Shown here piece by piece: positions 1 through 6,175 of a stretch of DNA of 11,730 nucleotides (position 1 is the first letter of the stretch; each line of letters opens with the position of its first letter). This DNA comes from Pseudomonadota bacterium (GTDB taxonomy: Bacteria; Pseudomonadota; Gammaproteobacteria; Burkholderiales; Casimicrobiaceae), in the NCBI GenBank assembly GCA_029571495.1, contig JAKPSO010000479.1:1-11730 (forward strand), read 5' to 3'. A program made the position numbers and the translations under genes. A model generated the notes under the pieces. It was given only the letters and a program-made list of their open reading frames with translations, was not told where the DNA came from and searched no databases.

Positions 1-440
1 GCACGAACACTGCGGCTGCACCGTTCGCCGCCAACGGCGTTGGCGCGGCTAACCAAGGTGATATTGGTGCAGGTACCGTTACAGCCCGTCTAGTGGAAAA
101 CGGATGGAGCGGCACGGCCACGCTGACCGCAGTCGCAAACGGTGCGCTTACGAATGCAACGGGCGACACCATCGACTACACAAAGATCGGCGTAACAACA
201 GCGGCGCTTGCGGGCGTAACTCAGCCGCTCACACATCCGACCACACTCACCAACGGCACGACCACGTTTACCGGCGTTACCGCAACGACGGGCACCAAAG
301 TGATTGACCGTGGTTCGCAGTGGACATTCGCCTACGCGAACGACGCGGTAGTGCCGGAGGGCGTGTACGGTCAAACGACGGCTGCCATGGCCGCGAATAC
401 GAACAACGGTCGCGTGGTCTACACCGCGACGATGCCTTAA
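1..440 (+). CDS. Secreted fimbrial-subunit-like protein, 3' end only
   Basis: This reading frame is open from the left window edge (codons in phase from base 3) to a TAA at 438-440, giving 145 visible residues with the N-terminus missing. It aligns without a gap to residues 84-228 of the next gene, with roughly 25 differences counted by eye, so the pair is a tandem duplication. The sequence is Ala/Thr/Asn/Gly-rich, has no cysteine, and alternates short beta-type segments. It ends in a P-x-G-V-Y ... N-N-G-R-V-V-Y-T-A-T-M-P tail that resembles the last strand of donor-strand-type pilins. By position in an operon with a chaperone it is inferred to be a structural subunit of a surface fibre. The family itself is not one I can name; spore-coat-U/Csu-type pilins are the nearest comparison. 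An internal GTG at 93 is not the start, because coding similarity continues upstream of it. Confidence 0.8.
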   Translation, partial: TNTAAAPFAANGVGAANQGDIGAGTVTARLVENGWSGTATLTAVANGALTNATGDTIDYTKIGVTTAALAGVTQPLTHPTTLTNGTTTFTGVTATTGTKVIDRGSQWTFAYANDAVVPEGVYGQTTAAMAANTNNGRVVYTATMP

Positions 441-530
441 GCAACACGTCGGTCGAGCGAGTAATTTGCGGTCTCATCAGACACCTTTACTGCCAACTCA
501 CACGGTCAACAGTTTCCTTCTTAGGTATCC

Positions 531-1217
531 ATGAACACGAAAGCAATATTTCTTAGTGCGGCGCTGATTGCGATGGGAATTGCAACGGGTGCGTCGGCGG
601 AGTCGCAGTTCGTCACAACGCCCACCACCGGATCGCAAACCGCATCCGCGCGCCTCGACTTCCGCATTACAGTCCCGCGCTTCATCTACTTGCGCGTCGG
701 CACCGGCAACGCGTTTGGCGCAGCCGCCAACACCACCATCAACCTGATTGACTTTACGGTCCCAGCTGCGTCCGTTGGCACCAACACGGCGGCGGCTCCA
801 TTCGCGGCCAATGGTGTCGGTGCCGCTAACCAAGGTGATATCGGCGTAGGCACGGTCACTGCGCGGCTCACCGCCAACGGCTGGAGTCCCACAGCTTCGC
901 TAACCGCGACGGCGACGGGCGCGCTCGGCAACGGCGCAGGTGACTCGATTGACTACACCAAGATTGGCGTGACGACCGCTGCGCTCGCTGGCGTGACAGG
1001 ACTGCTTACGCACCCAACGACGCTCACCAACGGCACCTCGACATTCGCGGGCGTGACCGCGACAACGGGTACCCGCGTGATCGATCGCGGCGCGCAGTGG
1101 ACATTTGCGTATGCCAACGACGCGGTCGTTCCGGCGGGTGTTTACGGTCAAACCTCGGCGGGCTTGGCTTCTGCGGTGAACAACGGTCGCATCGTTTACA
1201 CCGCAACCATGCCGTAG
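531..1217 (+). CDS. Secreted fimbrial-subunit-like protein, intact tandem paralogue
   Basis: The protein has 228 residues. The ATG at 531 begins a textbook Sec signal peptide (MNTK, hydrophobic core, A-S-A/E-S cleavage near residue 23). The start has only a weak purine match (TTAGGT) upstream. The mature part is about 205 residues, cysteine-free and rich in Ala, Thr, Asn and Gly. A strand-like block around residues 46-57 (I-T-V-P-R-F-I-Y-L-R-V-G) and an A-N-T-T-I-N motif at about 66-71 recur in the third gene. The C-terminus repeats the P-A-G-V-Y ... V-Y-T-A-T-M-P tail of the first gene. It is likely the main or co-major subunit of a chaperone-assembled fibre exported through the periplasm. 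That role comes from the operon (paralogues, chaperone, outer membrane protein downstream), not from a recognised domain. Its TAG stop shares one base with the GTG start of the next gene. Confidence 0.85.
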   Translation: MNTKAIFLSAALIAMGIATGASAESQFVTTPTTGSQTASARLDFRITVPRFIYLRVGTGNAFGAAANTTINLIDFTVPAASVGTNTAAAPFAANGVGAANQGDIGVGTVTARLTANGWSPTASLTATATGALGNGAGDSIDYTKIGVTTAALAGVTGLLTHPTTLTNGTSTFAGVTATTGTRVIDRGAQWTFAYANDAVVPAGVYGQTSAGLASAVNNGRIVYTATMP

Positions 1218-1816
1218 TGACGGTGTGGCGGCGTTGCGCTGGGCTCGCTGTAGCGATCACGGCGATCATCTCTGCGACGACTGCGTCTGGTTGGATCCTC
1301 ACGATCCTCCCCGCAACAAAGGCGCTCTACCTTGAGGTGGGCGTTGGCTCGCTTAACGCGAACAATACGACCATCAACGTGGTATCCGTCAACGTGCCAA
1401 TGAACACCGTCGGTACCGGCGCTGCGCAGGCGATGACGAGCGACAGCACACAGTCGATCAGCTTCTTCGACAACTATGTCGTGTGCAATCCGCCCACACA
1501 GGTCTATATCGGTGGCTTTTATCGCCTGCCCGCAACAGACACGACAAGCGCGGTCCTGCAGGTGTCCACACCCGCCACGCTGACCAACGGTGTTGAAACG
1601 ATTCCCTTCTCTCAGATCAGTTGGACCAGCACCGCCAACGGCAATGCGGCGCCCGACATTCCCGCGGGAACCTTCAACGGGGGCACGCTCTTTTTGCGCA
1701 ATATCGCTGCCAACACGTGGGTCGAGAATTGTCATTCTTTCGTGTACGCCAATGGCACCACGCCCGCTGGCGGCGTCTATACGGGCCGTGCGACCTACAC
1801 GCTTACGTCGCCATGA
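1217..1816 (+). CDS. Diverged fimbrial-subunit-like protein with two cysteines
   Basis: The protein has 199 residues when started at GTG 1217, which overlaps the preceding TAG by one base (TAGTG). A second GTG at 1223 is the alternative start. Both give a signal peptide (T-V-W-R-R-C then a hydrophobic run, possible cleavage after T-A-S-G near residue 25). No ATG lies in a suitable place. Paralogy to the first two genes is visible in A-L-Y-L-E-V-G-V-G (residues 37-45), N-N-T-T-I-N-V-V (49-56) and the end F-V-Y-A-N-G-T-T-P-A-G-G-V-Y-T-G-R-A-T-Y-T. Unlike them it has cysteines at about 90 and 172, which could form a disulfide. A minor, adaptor or tip subunit is the natural inference. Its TGA overlaps the next ATG as ATGA at 1813-1816, indicating translational coupling. 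Confidence 0.8.
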   Translation: MTVWRRCAGLAVAITAIISATTASGWILTILPATKALYLEVGVGSLNANNTTINVVSVNVPMNTVGTGAAQAMTSDSTQSISFFDNYVVCNPPTQVYIGGFYRLPATDTTSAVLQVSTPATLTNGVETIPFSQISWTSTANGNAAPDIPAGTFNGGTLFLRNIAANTWVENCHSFVYANGTTPAGGVYTGRATYTLTSP

Positions 1817-2280
1817 AACGCCGTTGCGCATTGTTTTTTGCGGCGCTCAGTCTCTCTGCAGTGCGCGTGGATGCCGCAACATTTGCCATCGATGATTCGG
1901 GCACCGTCGCGTACCCGTCGATCACCGAGGCGCGTTGGACCAAGTCGGCGTCGGGACGTGGATTGAGCACCGACGTCGAAGCGACCGTTCGCGTTGATGC
2001 GCGTCTCAATGTTCGCGCATGGGTCGGCCGTCAAGCCCGTATCTACATCAGCTCGCCGCGCAGCACGGCTCTCGCTTTTCGTACAACGTGGACAAGTACA
2101 GGCCAATTCCTCTCCGGCGAACTTGGCCGAAACACGAGAGCACTCGTATGGACAGGTCGCGTCTCCAATCCCGTGCTGTCTGACACGTTGTTCCTCACAC
2201 TTCGGACCGACGGACGGACGCTGACGACAAAGCAAGCACTGGAATTCAACTTTGAGATCGACGTAGACAACGCTCAATGA
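1813..2280 (+). CDS. Small secreted beta-rich protein of unknown family in fimbrial operon
   Basis: The protein has 155 residues. The ATG at 1813 overlaps the previous stop (ATGA) and is followed by a clear signal peptide (M-K-R-R-C, then hydrophobic, cleavage near V-D-A/A-T at about residue 21-22). The mature part is about 133 residues with alternating polar/hydrophobic strands (V-E-A-T-V-R-V-D, A-R-I-Y-I, T-L-F-L-T-L-R-T, F-N-F-E-I-D-V) and no cysteine. I do not recognise a family, and it lacks the A-N-T-T-I-N and P-A-G-V-Y motifs of the three preceding subunits. Its position between subunits and chaperone, with ATGA overlaps on both sides, suggests a secreted component of the same structure, such as a minor subunit, terminator or tip protein. 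No Shine-Dalgarno is visible, so its translation probably depends on the upstream gene. Confidence 0.75.
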   Translation: MKRRCALFFAALSLSAVRVDAATFAIDDSGTVAYPSITEARWTKSASGRGLSTDVEATVRVDARLNVRAWVGRQARIYISSPRSTALAFRTTWTSTGQFLSGELGRNTRALVWTGRVSNPVLSDTLFLTLRTDGRTLTTKQALEFNFEIDVDNAQ

Positions 2281-3125
2281 ACCGCATCACTCTCCTAGCT
2301 CAACGCCTGCCGAAGCGTCCGCGCAACGTACTGGTAGTGGCCTTGTCTGCCGCGTTTTCTGCCTTCGTCGGAGTCGCATCGACGCCGGCTCAAGCCTTTT
2401 CAGCAATGGTGTCACCTCCGCGATTTGAATTGCGCGCCAAGCCTGGCGAAACGCTGCGGGAAGTTTTGGAAATTTCGCACGCGGATAGCTCCCCTGGCGG
2501 CTACCGTTTCGCCACTGCGGACTGGACATTCGCGGCCGACGGAACCGTCGCTTTCAGCGAATCTCTCGCGACAAACTCCTGCCGTCCGTGGGTTGCCATC
2601 GAACGGCGGACGGCGAATTTGCCGCCCAATGGTCGGATGAAATTTCGTGTGGAGATTACCGTTCCGGCAGGCACGCCCGCCTCGGAATGCCGCTTCGCGC
2701 TATTGGTTCAAGGCGACGACCAAGTGGTGCGCTCCGGCGCGCTACCGGTTCCAGTCGCGGGCCGCATTGGTGTAATTTTTTACGTGTCGGTCGCGGGTGC
2801 CGCGCCAAAGCTCGCGATCACCCCAAACGGCACGCAAGTCATCGACAATGTCAGCGCGCCGCTGTTGAAAGTTACCAACACAGGTGACGCACATGGTCGC
2901 ATCGGTGGCGTGCTGAGTGGCGTTGACGCCAAGGGCCAGAAGTTTGAGTTGGTCCCCACGGGACTACCGATTCTCGCCGGGGAGACGCGTGTCGTGCCGT
3001 TGATGCCAAACGCTGTGGGCGGAGGCGCAGCAAACCCAACGCTACCGCTTCGCGTCACCGGCAAACTGGAATGGGGTGACACCACCACCGCACTCGATCA
3101 TGAGTTCGGCGGCGAATCGAAGTAA
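2277..3125 (+). CDS. PapD-like periplasmic chaperone (fimbrial chaperone)
   Basis: The protein has 282 residues and starts at an ATG overlapping the previous stop (ATGA at 2277-2280). A long signal peptide has a basic start (R-L-P-K-R-P-R), a hydrophobic core and A-Q-A/F near residue 40. The mature protein reads as two Ig-like halves. The N-terminal one (about 42-150) opens with M-V-S-P-P-R-F-E-L-R-A-K-P-G-E-T, the usual first strand and turn of pilus chaperones, and contains Cys102 and Cys138, a possible disulfide. G-R-I-G-V-I-F-Y-V (about 162-170) follows as the inter-domain region. The second half carries P-L-L-K-V-T-N-T-G-D-A-H-G, typical of chaperone domain 2. Such proteins hold subunits by donor-strand complementation and deliver them to an outer membrane pore. 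The classical FimC/PapD basic pair was not located with certainty, so this is a divergent member. Neighbours are putative substrates upstream and an outer-membrane candidate downstream. Confidence 0.75.
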   Translation: MNRITLLAQRLPKRPRNVLVVALSAAFSAFVGVASTPAQAFSAMVSPPRFELRAKPGETLREVLEISHADSSPGGYRFATADWTFAADGTVAFSESLATNSCRPWVAIERRTANLPPNGRMKFRVEITVPAGTPASECRFALLVQGDDQVVRSGALPVPVAGRIGVIFYVSVAGAAPKLAITPNGTQVIDNVSAPLLKVTNTGDAHGRIGGVLSGVDAKGQKFELVPTGLPILAGETRVVPLMPNAVGGGAANPTLPLRVTGKLEWGDTTTALDHEFGGESK

Positions 3126-3141
3126 GCATCGGACGGTGCGC

Positions 3142-5106
3142 ATGCGCCGAAAGTCCGCGCTACAGCTTGCGTGTGCGTTGGCGAGTTGCGGCGTTGGCTT
3201 ACCTGACTCGCTGGCGCAAACGACGGCCACTCCGCCGGCAAACAGAGCGTCTTACACTGATCGATTGATAGACGGCGGTACGCTTGCGCCCGACGTAACA
3301 CAAGACGAAGCGACGAACGAACAACGTACGGGCTTGCCGTTGCGACTCAGTGTGAGCCTGCGCGCGGTGTCGCAGCATATCGACGAGCGCCCACGAACAA
3401 CATCGTTCGACACTGTCGTTCAGGCGCAGATCGATACCCATCACTACGGCGCATGGTCCATCGCGCTCACGCAACGAACCGATCCGCGCTCGCTCTTCGG
3501 TCGGATTGACCAGCGCGGGATGCCCTTCGACGGAGGTTGGTATCTCGACAACGCTTTGGGCATGGTGACCACCGCGGCGCCGCAGGCCGGCACGTCGAGT
3601 GCGCTGTCTCGCTTCACCGTACCCGTGCAATCGGTGTTCGGCGTGAGCACGCAAATTAGCAATCCAACGCGCGACCAGTCGCTATCAGTGAGCGTCGGTG
3701 AACGCTATCAAAGCGGAAACGATGTCGGCATCGGGTTTCAGCGACTGGGTGGTCACTTCGTCAACGCGAATGCGCAGGCCGCTATCACTCCCACACTGCG
3801 GATGACCGCGGCGCTATTGTCCGCGCGTGAGGATAGCGCCTCCGAGATGACCGTGAAGTCGGGCGATTCGGCCTACGTCGGCGCCTCGTGGACCCTCGGT
3901 TCAGCGCGAGTAGAAGCCAATGCCATCGCCAGTCGTACGGCCGAGAAATCCCGATCTGGTCTGAGGGTCGAATCGCAGTGGAACGACGGTCCGTTGGCGC
4001 ATTACGCCACAGTGTTTCGGTTCGATCCTGGATTGACATGGGGCACCACGTCATCGGTGTCCGACCTCGAAGGCGCGAGCTATCGCGCAAGCTACCGCTC
4101 GCGACAATGGCTTGGCGAGGCGACGGCAGAGCTCTTTCGTCCACTCTCGATACCGAACAAGACCGGCGTGTACCTCAACGCAAACGGTCGCGTGCAGCTC
4201 GCGCGCGACTGGGCGGTCGGCGGCAACGCGTCCATTCGCTATCAAGACGGTACCGCGTTCCTGCTGCGCGGATTCGTCGACGCCACGAACTGGCTGGGGC
4301 AATCGCACGTACAGCTCTCGCGCGAACGTACCGAGAACGGCAAGACTCGTAGCGGAGCGAACCTCGACCACACATTTTCGATCGCGTCGCTCGCGCGTGC
4401 CAGCGCATCGATCAGCGTCGACGACGAACGAGCGACGACGACTGGAAACCGCACCGATCTAAGCGCGGGGCTGTCGATTGGCTACAACGTCGCGTCCAGC
4501 CTAGGACTAGACGTTAACGTTCGAGCACGACACGCGCTCAAAATGAACGCGGCGAGCAGCATCAGCGGCGGCGCGCCACGGACCTCCGTCGACGCCTACG
4601 CGGGGGTGAGTTGGGCGGTGAGCCCCGGTTGGATGCTGGCACTGACCTACGGCGATTCACAGGGCCGTTTCGATCTGCCAGTTTCTCTCGATCCACTGCA
4701 ACCAGTCGTTACGCCGATCACGCGGACTTCGTCGCGCTACCTTTTCGCGTCGATCAATTATCAGTACTCATCTGGACGAGCGGAAATGCCCATTGGGGGA
4801 CGCGTCGGCAGCCCGGCCGGCAGCATCGCTGGGGTCGTCTTCCTCGACGACAACGAAAATGGCCGCCGCGATGCCAATGAATCGGGCGCCGCGAACGTGC
4901 AAGTGTTGCTTGACGGTCGTTTCAGCGTACGCACCGACAGCCAAGGACGATTTGAGTTTCCATTTGTCGCCAGCGGTGAGCACTACATCACTGTGCCGTC
5001 GGAGAACTTGCCGCTGCCGTGGAGCATCGCGCTTGAGCGCCGAAGTGTCCAGATCCGAGCGCGAGACACCACACTCGTCGAAGTACCCGCGACGCGACTT
5101 CGTTAG
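3142..5106 (+). CDS. Putative outer-membrane beta-barrel (usher-like role) with C-terminal SdrD-B/CNA-B-like domain
   Basis: The protein has 654 residues from the ATG at 3142, 16 bases after the chaperone stop. This start gives a good signal peptide (M-R-R-K-S-A-L-Q-L-A-C..., cleavage near D-S-L-A-Q at residues 22-26). In-frame ATGs at 3076 and 3100 would overlap the chaperone and bury that signal, so they are less likely. Residues about 60-550 are dense in alternating amphipathic strands ending in aromatics (for example Y-L-F-A-S-I-N-Y-Q-Y), as in outer-membrane barrels, with Q-R-G-M-P-F-D-G-G-W at 124-133. Residues about 560-654 form an Ig-like SdrD-B/CNA-B domain beginning G-S-I-A-G-V-V-F-L, with the loop D-D-N-E-N-G-R-R-D-A-N-E at 569-580, a calcium-loop pattern. 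I see no recognisable FimD/PapC usher motif and it is shorter than usual ushers (about 800 residues). By position it is the candidate pore or anchor for the fibre. An unrelated outer membrane adhesin is the alternative. Confidence 0.7.
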   Translation: MRRKSALQLACALASCGVGLPDSLAQTTATPPANRASYTDRLIDGGTLAPDVTQDEATNEQRTGLPLRLSVSLRAVSQHIDERPRTTSFDTVVQAQIDTHHYGAWSIALTQRTDPRSLFGRIDQRGMPFDGGWYLDNALGMVTTAAPQAGTSSALSRFTVPVQSVFGVSTQISNPTRDQSLSVSVGERYQSGNDVGIGFQRLGGHFVNANAQAAITPTLRMTAALLSAREDSASEMTVKSGDSAYVGASWTLGSARVEANAIASRTAEKSRSGLRVESQWNDGPLAHYATVFRFDPGLTWGTTSSVSDLEGASYRASYRSRQWLGEATAELFRPLSIPNKTGVYLNANGRVQLARDWAVGGNASIRYQDGTAFLLRGFVDATNWLGQSHVQLSRERTENGKTRSGANLDHTFSIASLARASASISVDDERATTTGNRTDLSAGLSIGYNVASSLGLDVNVRARHALKMNAASSISGGAPRTSVDAYAGVSWAVSPGWMLALTYGDSQGRFDLPVSLDPLQPVVTPITRTSSRYLFASINYQYSSGRAEMPIGGRVGSPAGSIAGVVFLDDNENGRRDANESGAANVQVLLDGRFSVRTDSQGRFEFPFVASGEHYITVPSENLPLPWSIALERRSVQIRARDTTLVEVPATRLR

Positions 5107-5999
5107 CCGCCCAGCTTCGCAAGCACTTCAGCGAATGCCGGCCGCTCATTGAGGCGAAGCGCCGCGATGGCATTTCGGTACAGGAGTTTTGGTAACACCT
5201 CGGGACGCCACGGTAGCTCGTGAAACCGATCGACTTGTGGTTTCAATGCATTCAACGGATACGCACTCGCGAAAACGAACCGATCTGCAAACCCGAGCGC
5301 ATTGAAATTAACCGCTTGAATCCAGTCATCGCGCCCGAGATGATGCACGTACGAATCCGGCGACAGCCAAACGTTGTTTCGACGGCACGACATGACGATC
5401 GCTTCACGCACGTAGGGGTAGCAACCGTGGCCGCAAATAATGTTGAGGCCGGGAAAATCTTCGGCAACCTGTTCGATGTACTTCGGATTGGCGTAGTCGA
5501 GCAACTTGCCACCCAACAGTCCCGAGGTTTGCGGAATCAGCGTCACGCGCCGCGATTCGCAAAATTCATAAATCGGATACAGCTGGCGATCATCTAAGTT
5601 GCAGCCCGGAGCGCGTCCCGGCTCGATAAACGCTGCGAACAGCCCAAGCTCATCAACACAACGCTTCAACTCGTCAAGAGCGTTGTGCATTGTGTTGCTC
5701 GCATCCAATCCAATCACGCCCACGAAGCGGCCCGGATGCGCGGCCTGCACTTGCGCCATCAAGTCGTTCGAAGCAGTGCGCGCGGGCAGGTCGAAACGCC
5801 CTAATTTGGCGCCCGGGTTAAAGCCCGACACCGAGACGGCGATGGAAACACCCGCGTGATCGAGCTCCGCGAAGAACGCTTCGGTCGTGCGCGCGGTCAG
5901 CGCCGGCACCGCGTCCAGCTTTCCGGCGTGCGTCACCCGGTCGACGAAGTAGTCAGCGGTCCCATCAATCGTGAGGCGACAGCGGCAATCAATGATCAT
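5103..5999 (-). CDS. Amidohydrolase-2-fold protein lacking most metal ligands
   Basis: The protein has 298 residues; the ATG (5999-5997) gives M-I-I-D-C-R-C-R. Overall layout matches the amidohydrolase-related TIM-barrel family (ACMSD-like): M-I-I-D at the first strand, G-R-F-V-G-V-I-G-L-D at 90-99, N-I-I-C-G-H-G-C-Y-P-Y at 186-196, F-V-F-A-S-A-Y-P at 241-248 and Y-R-N-A-I-A-A-L at 264-271. Metal-ligand positions are largely replaced: the H-x-H after I-I-D is R6-x-R8, the strand-5 His is Q157 (I-P-Q-T-S-G), and the strand-8 Asp in S-D-Y-P is A246. Only H191 remains. It is therefore probably not a metal-dependent hydrolase or decarboxylase. A metal-free enzyme or binding protein is possible. 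Its TAA overlaps the TAG of the convergent fimbrial operon. It has no partner gene on its strand within the window and is probably cytoplasmic, as no signal peptide is present. Confidence 0.85.
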   Translation of the reverse strand: MIIDCRCRLTIDGTADYFVDRVTHAGKLDAVPALTARTTEAFFAELDHAGVSIAVSVSGFNPGAKLGRFDLPARTASNDLMAQVQAAHPGRFVGVIGLDASNTMHNALDELKRCVDELGLFAAFIEPGRAPGCNLDDRQLYPIYEFCESRRVTLIPQTSGLLGGKLLDYANPKYIEQVAEDFPGLNIICGHGCYPYVREAIVMSCRRNNVWLSPDSYVHHLGRDDWIQAVNFNALGFADRFVFASAYPLNALKPQVDRFHELPWRPEVLPKLLYRNAIAALRLNERPAFAEVLAKLGG

Positions 6000-6009
6000 T
6001 TATTTACGT

Positions 6010-6020
6010 CTTGTAACAAG
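6010..6020. promoter_or_regulatory. Perfect 11-bp palindrome near amidohydrolase start
   Basis: CTTGT-A-ACAAG is a perfect inverted repeat with five-base arms. It lies 10 bases upstream of the minus-strand ATG at 5999, inside the divergent intergenic region. It could be a repressor operator overlapping the translation-initiation region. Chance occurrence of an 11-mer this short cannot be excluded, so this is only a candidate site. Confidence 0.2.
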
Positions 6021-6062
6021 ATCCAACCGATATCTCTCTCAATGGAACGAAGCATTGGTGAG

Positions 6063-6077
6063 ACAATTCTTATGCCA
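6063..6077 (-). promoter_or_regulatory. Weak sigma-54-like promoter candidate for the amidohydrolase gene
   Basis: On the minus strand this reads TGGCA-TAAGAA-TTGT. That matches the -24/-12 sigma-54 layout (TGGCA then TTG with correct spacing), but the -12 GC is GT. It sits about 65 bases upstream of the ATG at 5999. No convincing -35/-10 pair was found for either divergent gene in 6000-6175. Low confidence because the conserved -12 dinucleotide is imperfect and no enhancer-binding regulator gene is visible. Confidence 0.15.
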
Positions 6078-6175
6078 AATGCATGCGCGTAACATTACAA
6101 CATGCGTTCGTTCGCTCACGTTGCTTCTCGAACGCCCTCGAGTTGCAATGAACGATGCGGCTTTTTACCTTCTGT

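Noticed and set aside
441..530. Terminator or promoter in the gap between the first two subunit genes
   Set aside because: No stable hairpin with a T-tract and no acceptable -35/-10 pair was found; simple read-through is more likely.
1196..1831. Minus-strand open frame opposite the third subunit gene
   Set aside because: The plus strand carries a signal peptide and paralogy to neighbours; the minus frame shows neither.
3076..3141. Earlier in-frame ATG starts (3076, 3100) for the barrel protein
   Set aside because: They overlap the chaperone gene and place polar residues before an otherwise ideal signal peptide starting at 3142.
6011..6034. Sigma-70 promoter TTGTAA ... TATCTC on the plus strand
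   Set aside because: The spacer is only 14 bases and the -10 match is poor.
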